Shown here one piece after another: positions 49,693 to 60,787 of a stretch of DNA of 64,000 bases. Within the stretch, counting starts at the first letter, position 1. Every line of letters begins with the position of its first letter. The position numbers and the translations under genes were made by a program. Source of the stretch: Terriglobia bacterium (GTDB lineage Bacteria > Acidobacteriota > Terriglobia > Bryobacterales > Bryobacteraceae); contig JAIQFK010000029.1 in assembly GCA_020073305.1 (NCBI GenBank), positions 1 to 64,000 of the forward strand. Reading direction: 5' to 3'. The notes under the pieces are model-generated. The model was not told the origin of the DNA. It was given only the letters and a program-made list of their open reading frames with translations, and ran no database searches.

Positions 49693-50277
49693 ATGTCAAT
49701 GAGAGCGCGAGTGAGAGCGAGCGTCGTGGGAGGCACGGCAATCCGCATCGAGGAAGATCCCGAACAGGCAGCGCAGGGTGAGATCCCCGCTTTTGCCGAC
49801 ATTGTCCGGGAGCACCAGGGCATGGTTTTCGGCCTGGCGTACCACTTCCTGCACGACCGTGGGCTCGCGGAGGAACTGGCGCAGGAGGTTTTTCTGGAAC
49901 TGTACCGCCAGTTGGAAAGGATCGAGTCTCCGGCGCACTTAGTCTTCTGGCTGCGCAAGGTGGCCAGCCGGCGATGCATCGACCAGATACGGCGCCGCTC
50001 GTTCTGGCCGAAATTGCGGCTGGACGAAGTGCCCGAGCCCGCGACGAAAACGGACGGGAGAGACCCGATGCTTTCACGGGCGCTGGCGCGCCTGGTGGCA
50101 TCTTTACCGGAGAAGCCGCGGATGGTGGTCATCCTGCGTTACCAGGAGGATCTGGCGCCGGCCGAAATCGCGCAGGTGTTGGGCATGCCGGTGGCCACGG
50201 TGAAAAGCCATTTGCAGCGATCGCTGGATATGCTGCGTGACAAACTGGCGCGCGCAGTAGGGGAGATTGCAATATGA
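49693..50277 (+). CDS. ECF RNA polymerase sigma factor
   Basis: A 194-residue sigma70-family factor. Region 2 is FADIVREHQGMVFGLAYHFL with LAEELAQEVFLELYRQ, and region 4 is LPEKPRMVVILRYQEDLAPA with ATVKSHLQRSLDML. The start is uncertain: ATG 49693 or 49699, no ribosome binding site, and a TACTAT overlaps the ATG, which suggests a leaderless transcript. It is the first gene of a coupled plus-strand set: sigma, a membrane anti-sigma candidate (4-base overlap), a DUF4252-like exported protein and a LolA-like one. This is the second ECF locus in the window. Confidence 0.93.
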   Translation: MSMRARVRASVVGGTAIRIEEDPEQAAQGEIPAFADIVREHQGMVFGLAYHFLHDRGLAEELAQEVFLELYRQLERIESPAHLVFWLRKVASRRCIDQIRRRSFWPKLRLDEVPEPATKTDGRDPMLSRALARLVASLPEKPRMVVILRYQEDLAPAEIAQVLGMPVATVKSHLQRSLDMLRDKLARAVGEIAI

Positions 50278-50624
50278 GCTACCTGGAAGAAGATCTGAAA
50301 CGAACGCTGCGGCGCATCGAGCCTTCCGCGGGATTTGCCGAACGGGTGCTCGAACGAGCGAACGCGCCGGCGCCGCCGGAACCTTCGTGGTGGGAGTCCC
50401 TGGGGGTTCTGCTGCGTCCGCCGTGCGTGCAGTGGGTGGCGCTCAGTTTAGTCATCAGCTTTATGATCCCGGCGGCCGGAGTGTATCGCAAGGAACGCCA
50501 AACGCGCGCCGAAGGGGAACGGGCCAAACAGCAACTTATGTTCGCCGTGCGCGTAGCCGGAAACAAAGTGCACCGCGTGCAGCAGAGAGTTTTGGAAATG
50601 GGTCGAATGGACACCCGCATATGA
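50274..50624 (+). CDS. Small single-pass membrane protein, probable anti-sigma factor
   Basis: A 116-residue protein; the ATG overlaps the sigma stop (ATGA 50274-50277). Residues 1-40 are a short cytoplasmic part with an amphipathic helix (EEDLKRTLRRIEPSAGFAER), about 52-69 is a transmembrane helix (WVALSLVISFMIPAAGV) and 70-116 a charged periplasmic helix (RQTRAEGERAKQQLM). There is no zinc finger. Its place after an ECF gene and its topology support an anti-sigma role, but there is no sequence family hit that I recognise. Confidence 0.7.
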   Translation: MSYLEEDLKRTLRRIEPSAGFAERVLERANAPAPPEPSWWESLGVLLRPPCVQWVALSLVISFMIPAAGVYRKERQTRAEGERAKQQLMFAVRVAGNKVHRVQQRVLEMGRMDTRI

Positions 50625-51160
50625 AAATGTTTGGGATTCTTACGCTATGTATGTTGGTCGGCGCTGCCGGTTATGGGCAGGCGCTCGATCTGAAGCATTT
50701 GGACCGGCTAGCGGACAAGGCCAGCGAAAAGGTAGACGTAACGCTGGATGGCTCGCTGCTGAAAATAGCCGCCAAGTTTCTCTCCGCCGATGATCCCGAC
50801 GAGGCCAAGGTCAAGAAACTGGTCTCGGAGTTGAAGGGGATTTACGTCAAGACCTTCGAGTTCGAAAAGGAGGGCGAGTATACCGAATCGGACATCTCGT
50901 CAATTCGAAAGCAGCTCGAGTCGGGATGGTCGCGCATCGTCAGCGTGCAAAGCAAGAAGGACGGCGAGAACGCCGAGATCTACCTGAAGACGGGCAGCGC
51001 GGATGGCGGATTGGCGATCCTTTGCGCGGGCGCGAAGCAACTGACCGTCGTCAACATCGTCGGCAAGATCGACCTGGACCAATTGAGTGAGCTGGGCGGC
51101 AATATGGGCGTCCCGAAAATCGAGATGGAGAAGCCGAAGCCGCCCAAAAAGGATGACTGA
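50621..51160 (+). CDS. Exported DUF4252-like protein
   Basis: A 179-residue protein. The signal peptide is residues 1-19 (MFGILTLCMLVGAAGYGQAL). The mature part resembles DUF4252 proteins: DRLADKASEKVDVTLDGSLL, VKKLVSELKGIYVKTFEFE, WSRIVSVQSKKDGENAEIYL and a C-terminal Lys/Pro-rich tail. DUF4252 proteins are often found with ECF sigma factors, in line with this locus. It overlaps both neighbours by a few bases, so the four genes are one unit. Function unknown. Confidence 0.75.
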   Translation: MKMFGILTLCMLVGAAGYGQALDLKHLDRLADKASEKVDVTLDGSLLKIAAKFLSADDPDEAKVKKLVSELKGIYVKTFEFEKEGEYTESDISSIRKQLESGWSRIVSVQSKKDGENAEIYLKTGSADGGLAILCAGAKQLTVVNIVGKIDLDQLSELGGNMGVPKIEMEKPKPPKKDD

Positions 51161-52011
51161 TGACAGCCATTGTTCTGGCGGTGCTCGCCTGGTACGCCGC
51201 GAAGCAGCCCGAGCCGGCCGACCTCATCATGGCCAAGGTCGCGCTGAACCAGGACCGCGCGCAGGCAGCACGTTCCGCCTTCGTTTACCACCAGAGCCTG
51301 CTCGTTCGATTCAAGCGCGCCAACGGCAAGCTGGCCCGCGAGGAAGAACGCGAGTATGTCGTGACCCCAACCGAGAAAGGCTTCAAGAAGGATCTGGCGC
51401 ACTTCACGGGCAAATACGAAAAGGGCGGCAAGTTCATTGCGTACGATAAGCCCGGATACCAGTACAAGGGACTGGACATCGACGGCGACTTGGCGAACGA
51501 CATGGTCAATGACCTGACCAATGACAAAGATTCGCGCGACGGAATCACCAAAGACCTGTTTGCGCTGACCGCTGACAAGCAAAAGGGTTTCGTGTTTACA
51601 TTGCAAGGCAAGGAAGACTATCGCGGCCGGCAAGTGTACCACATCACATTCAAACCGAGGAAGCCTTCATTGCTGGACTGCGATGACGACGGCGCATCGA
51701 GTTGCTGGGCCGGAGAAGCGCTGATTGATCCGCAGGAATACCAGCCGGTGCTGGTCACAAGCTGGCTGGCCAAAGGCATCCCCATGGCCGTCCAGATTCT
51801 GCTGGGCACGAATATCAAACACCTGGGTTTCAAGGTGACGTACCAGAAATTCGATGAGGGGCTGTGGTTTCCGGTGACCTACGGAGGCGAGTTCTACGTG
51901 CGCGGGCTGTTCTTGTACAAGCGGACGATCGCCCTGTCGGCGGTGAATAGCGGCTTTCAGCGGGCGGACATCACCAGCACGGTCTCCTTCCAGCCGCCCA
52001 TTATTCCGTAG
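51160..52011 (+). CDS. Exported LolA/LppX-like protein
   Basis: A 283-residue protein. A short signal peptide covers the first 14 residues (MTAIVLAVLAWYAA). The rest is beta-rich with ADLIMAKVALNQDR, FTLQGKEDYRGRQVYHITFK, GEALIDPQEYQPVLVTSWL and GLWFPVTYGGEFYVRGLFLY, the pattern of an outer-membrane lipoprotein-sorting (LolA-like) half-barrel. The ATG overlaps the preceding stop by one base. It is last of the ECF operon. Its end overlaps the convergent zinc-peptidase gene by 11 bases. It may carry lipids or sense envelope state. Confidence 0.75.
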   Translation: MTAIVLAVLAWYAAKQPEPADLIMAKVALNQDRAQAARSAFVYHQSLLVRFKRANGKLAREEEREYVVTPTEKGFKKDLAHFTGKYEKGGKFIAYDKPGYQYKGLDIDGDLANDMVNDLTNDKDSRDGITKDLFALTADKQKGFVFTLQGKEDYRGRQVYHITFKPRKPSLLDCDDDGASSCWAGEALIDPQEYQPVLVTSWLAKGIPMAVQILLGTNIKHLGFKVTYQKFDEGLWFPVTYGGEFYVRGLFLYKRTIALSAVNSGFQRADITSTVSFQPPIIP

Positions 52012-52459
52012 GCGGAGGGGATTCGTGCTCGAGGTTCACCAGCGCGTCGGCGATCATGCTGACCACCTGCTCTTCCGCGGGGCGCGATGATTTATTGAGA
52101 GGCAGCACCGAGAGGTGGAGGTGAACCAGTTCATGGACCACGGACAGTTCCATATCCGCTGGAATCTTATCCTTGGGCAACTCATAATCGGAGGGGTTCA
52201 GCACCTTGATGGTCGCGGTCTTGTGGGGAATCGACCAGTCGATGTGCCCCAGCGTACCCTGCTCTAACTCCCAGACCCGAACGACCTTAACCTCGATCTT
52301 CCAGTCTTCCAGACGCAGGCGTTTCTGCCAGACGTGAAGCCAGTCATGAACCTGCTCATCCGTGACGACCGGCTTTAGGGTGGTGAAGCGATCTCGGGAA
52401 GCTGGTGCCGCGCTTCCCAAGCTGGCGCATAAAAGAAATAATGTGATTAATATCACCAT
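52001..52459 (-). CDS. Secreted HExxH small metalloprotease-like protein
   Basis: A 152-residue protein with a signal peptide (residues 1-18). The motif VVHELVHLHLSVLPLNKSSR (from about 107) holds HELVH, and AEEQVVSMIADAL at about 128-140 supplies a candidate third ligand Glu. The N-terminal part DEQVHDWLHVWQKRLRLEDW is helical. It could be a minimal zinc peptidase. It overlaps the LolA-like gene by 11 bases at the 3' ends. Substrate unknown. Confidence 0.75.
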   Translation of the reverse strand: MVILITLFLLCASLGSAAPASRDRFTTLKPVVTDEQVHDWLHVWQKRLRLEDWKIEVKVVRVWELEQGTLGHIDWSIPHKTATIKVLNPSDYELPKDKIPADMELSVVHELVHLHLSVLPLNKSSRPAEEQVVSMIADALVNLEHESPPPTE

Positions 52460-52621
52460 TGGCTTCTACTTAATTTTATCGGACTTTCCGAAGAAAGCTT
52501 CACAAAAATTTCCGCACTAGGTTAAATTGCTGATTCTTCGTGAGCGGCGGACGGCCGGCGGCGCCTCGACGCTAACCTTCGCAAGCATGCTACTCTTGAA
52601 GTTTCAGCAAATGTGGCGGAT

Positions 52622-53392
52622 ATGCCCGCTCGTGTGAGCGAAGCCATCGTCCTGGCAACTTACCCGTTCAAAGAATCGGATCTGGTGGTCAGCTTCCTGA
52701 CTCGGGACCAGGGGAAGTTGCGAGGCGTGGCCAAGCGCGCGCGGCGCCCGAAGAGCAATTTCGGTTCGGGCCTGGAGCGGCTCTCTCAGGTCAGGATGTC
52801 GTATTTCCAGCGGGAAACGAGAGAGCTGGTCAATCTGGATTCCTGCGAGTTGATCCAATCGCAGTTCGGACTACTGGGAGATTACGGCGCCGCGGTGGCA
52901 CTGGATTACCTGGCGGAAATTACAGAGCAACTACTGCCTCCGGCCGAGCCGAGCGAGCGCCATTTCCGGCTGTTGCTGGCGGTGCTCGAGCACTTGCGGT
53001 CGGGCGGCGAGGGGAAAGTATGGCGCGCCGTCACGTATTTCAGTTTGTGGGCGGTGCGCCTGGCGGGGATTCTGCCGGAGTTGCATGTTTGTCTGGCGTG
53101 CGGAAACTGGCTGGATAATCCGGAAGGCCGTGAGCCGGCATTTTTCAGCCGGTATCGCACCGGCCTCTACTGCGGACATTGCAGGGGAACCGCGGAACTG
53201 GGGAGGACCTGGGAGTTGAGCACGACGTCGAGGGACATCGCCAAAGAGATGCTGCAAAAGCCCGTGGGAGAAGCGGCGCCCGCGGACTGGCGGCGCGAGA
53301 CAGCAGCCGACCTGAGGCAGTTCCTGGTGCGGCAGATTGAGCATCACATTGAGCGGCGGCTCATCACCGTCCCCACATTGGAAGCTGCATAG
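52622..53392 (+). CDS. recO: DNA repair protein RecO
   Basis: A 256-residue protein that loads RecA on SSB-coated DNA with RecR. The OB fold is at the N-terminus (SEAIVLATYPFKESDLVVSF, GKLRGVAKRARRPKSNFGSG). The zinc-binding part has CLACG and CGHC. Start ATG 52622; GTG 52613 is possible. The next gene (glyQ) starts 3 bases after the stop. The recO-glyQ-glyS-ppdK order is a frequent arrangement. Confidence 0.93.
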   Translation: MPARVSEAIVLATYPFKESDLVVSFLTRDQGKLRGVAKRARRPKSNFGSGLERLSQVRMSYFQRETRELVNLDSCELIQSQFGLLGDYGAAVALDYLAEITEQLLPPAEPSERHFRLLLAVLEHLRSGGEGKVWRAVTYFSLWAVRLAGILPELHVCLACGNWLDNPEGREPAFFSRYRTGLYCGHCRGTAELGRTWELSTTSRDIAKEMLQKPVGEAAPADWRRETAADLRQFLVRQIEHHIERRLITVPTLEAA

Positions 53393-53395
53393 GGA

Positions 53396-54307
53396 ATGGA
53401 TTCCTACCAAGAGATTATTTTCAAGCTGAAGAAGTACTGGTCGGATCGCGACTGCATCATCCAGGAGCCTTACGACCTCGAAGTGGGCGCGGGCACTATG
53501 TGCCCGGAGACTTTCCTGCGTGTGCTCGGGCCCAAGCCGTATCGCGTGGCCTATGTGCAACCCAGCCGCCGCCCCGCGGACGGCCGCTATGGCGAGAACC
53601 CCAACCGGTTGTACAAGCACATGCAGCTTCAGGTGATTCTGAAGCCTGCGCCCGCGGACGTGATCGAACAGTACCTGGGCAGCCTGGGGGCGATCGGCAT
53701 CGATCTGCGCAAGCACGATATCAAGTTCGAAGAGGACAACTGGGAAGCGCCCACGCTGGGCGCGTGGGGCGTGGGCTGGCAGGTGATGCTCGACGGCCTC
53801 GAGATCACGCAGTTCACCTACTTTCAGCAGTGCGGCGGCATCGATCTGGACCTGGTGCCCGCCGAGCTGACGTATGGTCTGGAGCGCCTGGCGGCGTTTC
53901 TGCAATTCAAGGACAGCATCTACGACGTGGAGTGGGGTGGCGGAGCCAGCTACCGCGACGTGCGCTTCAACGACGAGTTGCAGTTTTCGGTTTACAACTT
54001 CGAAATGGCGAATGTTGAGACGCTGTGGAAGCTGTTTGAGCTGCATGAGGGGGAGGCGGCGCGGCTGCTGCGGTTGTTTGATCCGAAGTTATCGGACAAG
54101 AGCCGATTTCCGCTGTTACCCACGTACGAACACGTCCTGAAATGTTCTCACCTATTCAATACGCTCGATGCACGCGGCGCGATTTCGGTCACTGAGCGCG
54201 TAGCGGTGATCGCGCGTGTGCGTAAGCTGGCGGTCGGCTTGGCTGGAGCGTGGATGGACCAGCAGAATGCCGACGCGGCGACTGAGCCTGCGGAGGCTGT
54301 CCAGTGA
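53396..54307 (+). CDS. glyQ: Glycyl-tRNA synthetase alpha subunit
   Basis: A 303-residue catalytic subunit of the tetrameric (alpha2-beta2) glycyl-tRNA synthetase. Class II motifs are visible in [60 protein letters not shown] and [20 protein letters not shown]. It activates glycine and charges tRNA-Gly together with GlyS. It overlaps glyS by 4 bases. A short Ala/Glu-rich C-terminal tail extends past the usual end. Confidence 0.97.
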   Translation: MDSYQEIIFKLKKYWSDRDCIIQEPYDLEVGAGTMCPETFLRVLGPKPYRVAYVQPSRRPADGRYGENPNRLYKHMQLQVILKPAPADVIEQYLGSLGAIGIDLRKHDIKFEEDNWEAPTLGAWGVGWQVMLDGLEITQFTYFQQCGGIDLDLVPAELTYGLERLAAFLQFKDSIYDVEWGGGASYRDVRFNDELQFSVYNFEMANVETLWKLFELHEGEAARLLRLFDPKLSDKSRFPLLPTYEHVLKCSHLFNTLDARGAISVTERVAVIARVRKLAVGLAGAWMDQQNADAATEPAEAVQ

Positions 54308-56280
54308 GTCTGCCGTTTCTGCTGGAGATCGGGACGGAAGAGATTCCGGACTGGATGATTGAGCCGTGGCTCGAGCAATTGAGGTTTCACGTTCAAGGCA
54401 TGCTTGACGGAAAGTCTCTGGGCGGGTCTGTTAGTTGGGCTGAGGCCACGCCCCGACGGCTTGCAGTTCGTGCTGATCATGTTGTGGAACGTCAGGTCAA
54501 CTCGCGCAAAACGAGTCGTGGACCAGCAGTATCAGAGGGCGAAACCGCTAAAATCAGATTCGCCGAGAGCATGGGGGTACGCGCGGAAGACCTCGCAACG
54601 ATACAGACTCCGAAAGGCGCGTATTTCATTGCGCACAAGGAGATCTCCGGGAAACCCGCAGCTGAAATTCTGACGAGCGAAATTCCCAAGGTGATCCTTA
54701 GAATACTGTGGCCGAAGACGATGTACTGGACTGGCAAGAACGGCCCGCGCTTCATCCGTCCCATTCGGTGGATTGTGGCCCTGCTGGGTGGCGAGGTGGT
54801 CCATTTCGGGATTGCCGACGTCGAATCGGGGAACGTTTCCGTGGGTCACCGGCAGCTCGGCGCGGCCCATGTACCAGTAACCATTGACACCTACGAATCG
54901 AAGCTGCGTGAGAACGGCGTCATCCTCTCCGCGGCCGAGCGGCGCGCGAAGATCGAGAAGGATATCGAGAATCTCGGAGTCCGCATCAAGCCCGACACCG
55001 CACTGCTCGAGACGCTGGTGTACCTCACCGAGTACCCGACCGCCATTCAAGGCAGCTTCGATCCTGAATTCCTGAAGCTCCCGGCGGAAGTGCTGGTGAC
55101 TGTGATGCGCCACCATCAGAGGTATTTCTCCGTCGAATCCGCGGATGGCACGCTCGCGCCCAAATTTGTCGCGATTATGAATACCAGCGCCGATCCCGAT
55201 GGCCTGGTGCGCCTCGGCAACGAACGCGTGCTGCGCGCGCGCTTCAACGATGCAAGATTCTTTTGGGAAACGGACCAGAAAAAGAAGCTGGCCGACCGCG
55301 TTGCCGATCTGGCGCACGTCACGTTTCAGGCCAAGCTCGGCTCGTATCTGGAGAAAACCGAGCGCATGATTGCCCTGGTGAAAGAACTGCATGGCGATCA
55401 TGCCGCAATTCGTGCCGCGCAATTGAGCAAGTGCGATCTCACGACCGAGCTTGTCAAAGAATTCACCGAACTGCAGGGCGTCGTTGGCGGTCTCTACGCG
55501 CGCGTGCAGGGTGAGCCGGACGAAGTTTGGCAGGCGATTTACGATCACTACAAGCCCGCCAGCATGGAAGATTCCATCCCTCGGAACCACGCAGGGCAAC
55601 TGGTCTCAATCGCCGACAAACTCGATACCTTGTTGGGCTGTTTCAAGATCGGCCTGATCCCTACCGGCTCGCGCGATCCATTCGCGCTGCGGCGCGCGGC
55701 GCAGGGTGTCGTCAAGATTCTGGTCGAAGGGGAATTGCGGCTGCCCGTTCGCAAGTTGCTGGGCGGCGATGCGAAGCTCGAAGAATTCGTGCTCGACCGC
55801 GTTCGGTATTACTTCAAAGACATTCGCGGCTTCAAATACGACGAAGTCAACGCCGTGCTGGCTTCGGGCTGGGACGACCTGGTGGATGTCGAAGAGCGGC
55901 TCGTCGCGATCCAGGCTGTGCGGCCGACCGAAGATTTCGAGCCGCTGGCGGCAAGCTTCAAGCGCATCCAGAACATTCTGAAGCAGGCGCAGTTTACGGG
56001 GAACGGCGGCATGATCGATGCCGCGCTGCTCGAACCCGGCCCGGAGGCGGATCTTTACAACGAGTTTCAAAACGTGCGCGGCACCTTGGCGAACCAGCCG
56101 TACCGGCCGGCGCTCGAATCGATCGCCTCGCTACGTCCGAAGGTCGATCTATTTTTCGATAAAGTGCTGGTCAACGCGCCGGACGCAAAGATCCGGCAGA
56201 ACCGGCTCATTCTGTTACAAACGCTGTTGAAAGAGTTTTCCACCATCGCGGATTTTTCCGAAATCGTTACTAACGCATAG
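54304..56280 (+). CDS. glyS: Glycyl-tRNA synthetase beta subunit
   Basis: A 658-residue beta subunit that binds the tRNA. It starts with GTG 54304 overlapping the glyQ stop. N-terminal [20 protein letters not shown] and later [40 protein letters not shown] and [19 protein letters not shown] are typical GlyS blocks. It is slightly shorter than the usual 690 or so residues. The C-terminus ([20 protein letters not shown]) is the normal DALR end. Confidence 0.95.
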   Translation: MSLPFLLEIGTEEIPDWMIEPWLEQLRFHVQGMLDGKSLGGSVSWAEATPRRLAVRADHVVERQVNSRKTSRGPAVSEGETAKIRFAESMGVRAEDLATIQTPKGAYFIAHKEISGKPAAEILTSEIPKVILRILWPKTMYWTGKNGPRFIRPIRWIVALLGGEVVHFGIADVESGNVSVGHRQLGAAHVPVTIDTYESKLRENGVILSAAERRAKIEKDIENLGVRIKPDTALLETLVYLTEYPTAIQGSFDPEFLKLPAEVLVTVMRHHQRYFSVESADGTLAPKFVAIMNTSADPDGLVRLGNERVLRARFNDARFFWETDQKKKLADRVADLAHVTFQAKLGSYLEKTERMIALVKELHGDHAAIRAAQLSKCDLTTELVKEFTELQGVVGGLYARVQGEPDEVWQAIYDHYKPASMEDSIPRNHAGQLVSIADKLDTLLGCFKIGLIPTGSRDPFALRRAAQGVVKILVEGELRLPVRKLLGGDAKLEEFVLDRVRYYFKDIRGFKYDEVNAVLASGWDDLVDVEERLVAIQAVRPTEDFEPLAASFKRIQNILKQAQFTGNGGMIDAALLEPGPEADLYNEFQNVRGTLANQPYRPALESIASLRPKVDLFFDKVLVNAPDAKIRQNRLILLQTLLKEFSTIADFSEIVTNA

Positions 56281-56290
56281 GAGAACGTTC

Positions 56291-59023
<2,733 letters not shown>

Positions 59024-59031
59024 GTTAAAAG

Positions 59032-59050
59032 GGCCGGGTGATTCCCGGCC
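59032..59050 (+). promoter_or_regulatory. Hairpin between ppdK and epoxide hydrolase genes
   Basis: GGCCGGG-TGATT-CCCGGCC, a 7-bp perfect stem, ends 10 bases before the next start. No T-run follows, so it is not a classical terminator; it could lower translation or act as an RNA end. Confidence 0.5.
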
Positions 59051-59060
59051 ACTACGTCCG

Positions 59061-60209
59061 ATGGGCGTCGAACCCTTCGCGATCCCGTATTCCCAGGCCG
59101 CGGTGGACGATCTTCGCAGCCGCCTGGCGCGCACGCGCTGGCCCGATCCCGCTGCCGGGTCAGGTTGGGAATACGGCGCTGCACTCGCGTTCGTGCGTGA
59201 GATTTGCCGCTACTGGCAGGACCAGTTTGATTGGAAAGCGCAGATCGCGCGCATCTCGGCTTTCCATCACTACCGCTACACCGCGGACGGCTTCGGCATT
59301 CACTTCATCCACGAACGGGGCAAGGGCCCGGCTCCGCTGCCACTGGTCCTCACTCACGGCTGGCCGGGGTCGTTTCTGGAGATGCTCAAGATCATTCCCC
59401 TGCTGACCGACCCTGCCGGTCATGGCGGGGATCCCGCGGACTCGTTCGATGTCGTTGTTCCGTCTCTGCCCGGCTACGGCTTCTCCGATCGCCCCCAAAC
59501 GCCGAGTATGAACTCGTTCCGCATTGCCGAATTGTGGACGCACCTCATGCATGACTTGGGATACCGCCGCTTTGGCGCGCAGGGCGGCGACATCGGAGCC
59601 AGCGTGACGACCGTCCTGGGACTACGGCACGCCGAGTGCATCACGGGGATTCATCTCAACTACATTCCCGGCTCGTACCGGCCGTTCCTTCAAGCGGAGC
59701 CCACACTTGCGCCGGTGGAGATCGCTTTCTCAGCTGATGCCGAGCGCTGGTATAGCGAGAGCGGTGGGTATGCACATCTTCAAAGGACCACGCCTCTCAC
59801 CGCCGCTTATGGTTTGAACGATTCGCCCGCCGGACTGGCCGCTTGGATCTTGGAAAAATTCCACGACTGGTCCGACTGCTCGGGCGACCTCGAACGCCGT
59901 TTCACCAAAGATGAACTATTGAGCAACGTGACGCTCTACTGGATGACGGAAACCATCCACTCGTCATTCCGGTGGTACTACGAAACCAGGCTGGCGCCCC
60001 TGCAATTCAAAGAGGGCGAGCGCGTCGGCGTGCCGTGCGCCATCGCCCGTTTTCCCAAAGAGGCTCCGTTCCCGCCGAGAGAGTGGATCGAGCGCGGCTA
60101 CAACATTCAGAGGTGGACCGAAATGCCGCGAGGCGGACATTTCGCGGCAGCGGAGGAGCCGGAACTGCTGGCCGAAGATATGCGAGCGTTTTTTCGAGGG
60201 TTGCGGTAG
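59061..60209 (+). CDS. Epoxide hydrolase (EHN-type alpha/beta hydrolase)
   Basis: A 382-residue enzyme. The N-terminal EHN domain is FAIPYSQAAVDDLRSRLAR and WPDPAAGSGWEYG. The oxyanion motif is HGWPGS, the nucleophile elbow GAQGGDIGA (Asp), the acid region SGDLERRF and the catalytic His in RGGHFAAAEEPELL. It opens epoxides to diols, possibly detoxifying. It follows ppdK by 37 bases with a hairpin between and may be cotranscribed. No signal peptide. Confidence 0.93.
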   Translation: MGVEPFAIPYSQAAVDDLRSRLARTRWPDPAAGSGWEYGAALAFVREICRYWQDQFDWKAQIARISAFHHYRYTADGFGIHFIHERGKGPAPLPLVLTHGWPGSFLEMLKIIPLLTDPAGHGGDPADSFDVVVPSLPGYGFSDRPQTPSMNSFRIAELWTHLMHDLGYRRFGAQGGDIGASVTTVLGLRHAECITGIHLNYIPGSYRPFLQAEPTLAPVEIAFSADAERWYSESGGYAHLQRTTPLTAAYGLNDSPAGLAAWILEKFHDWSDCSGDLERRFTKDELLSNVTLYWMTETIHSSFRWYYETRLAPLQFKEGERVGVPCAIARFPKEAPFPPREWIERGYNIQRWTEMPRGGHFAAAEEPELLAEDMRAFFRGLR

Positions 60210-60250
60210 GTCCAAAATGGATGCGGCAGCGCAATGGTTAGAGTCGAACG

Positions 60251-60523
60251 ATGGCCCTGATCATCAAAAATGCGGCCGTGGAACGCCTTGCCACGGATGT
60301 GGCCGCGCTCGCTAAAGAGAGCAAGACTGAGGCCATCCGACGCGCCCTGACGGAACGCAAAGAGCGACTCATGACCCCTCGCCTCACGGCGGGAAAGCAG
60401 GAGCGGCTTGAAGCGCTCCTCAAGAATTGCATCTGGCCGCAGATACCTGCCAGTGTGCGCGGACGCCGTCTTTCCGGGCGACAGCGCGAAGCCGTCCTGC
60501 GCTATGGGCCAACGGGCGTGTGA
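60251..60523 (+). CDS. VapB-like antitoxin, apparently solitary
   Basis: A 90-residue protein with the ribbon-helix-helix-type start MALIIKNAAVERLATDVAAL and SKTEAIRRALTERKERL, and an end LRYGPTGV that closely fits the usual GYGPEGV tail of VapB/PSK-operon antitoxins. In typical loci a VapC PIN-domain toxin starts at or just after this tail. Here the downstream 250 bases contain no PIN start (no M-x-I-D-T-S type motif) on the plus strand. Either the toxin was lost or it is encoded elsewhere. Confidence 0.8.
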   Translation: MALIIKNAAVERLATDVAALAKESKTEAIRRALTERKERLMTPRLTAGKQERLEALLKNCIWPQIPASVRGRRLSGRQREAVLRYGPTGV

Positions 60524-60539
60524 GCGCGTCGGTCCCCCG

Positions 60540-60752
60540 TCACAACCGGCGCGCATAGGCGTCCCCCCGGCTCATGCGGCGGGCAGCGTCGACGCCCTTG
60601 ACTGGAGACATTTTCTTCCACTCTCGATAGGCTTGCCAATAGTCGTCGTTGGCAGGCATTTGGCTTTCAAGAATGCGGCCTACGAGTTTGGCTACCCAGA
60701 TATTCTTCTCGGCGGCTCTTCTAATAGCCCAAAGCGCGACGTTACTAGCCAC
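60540..60752 (-). CDS. Small protein of unknown function
   Basis: A 70-residue basic, helical protein from GTG 60752, with AAAGGG about 7 bases before. Sequence VALWAIRRAAEKNIWVAKLV and ANDDYWQAYREWKKM looks like a real short protein. It converges with the VapB-like gene, 16 bases apart. It is a candidate partner of the solitary antitoxin only by position; it does not resemble a PIN, RelE or HicA toxin. No membrane segment is convincing. Confidence 0.4.
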   Translation of the reverse strand: MASNVALWAIRRAAEKNIWVAKLVGRILESQMPANDDYWQAYREWKKMSPVKGVDAARRMSRGDAYARRL

Positions 60753-60787
60753 GATCCTACCCTTTCTTCATCACGAATCCTAAAATC

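Noticed and set aside
54532-55599. 355-residue minus-strand ORF within glyS
   Set aside because: glyS is clearly coding on the plus strand; the antisense frame is a codon-bias artefact.
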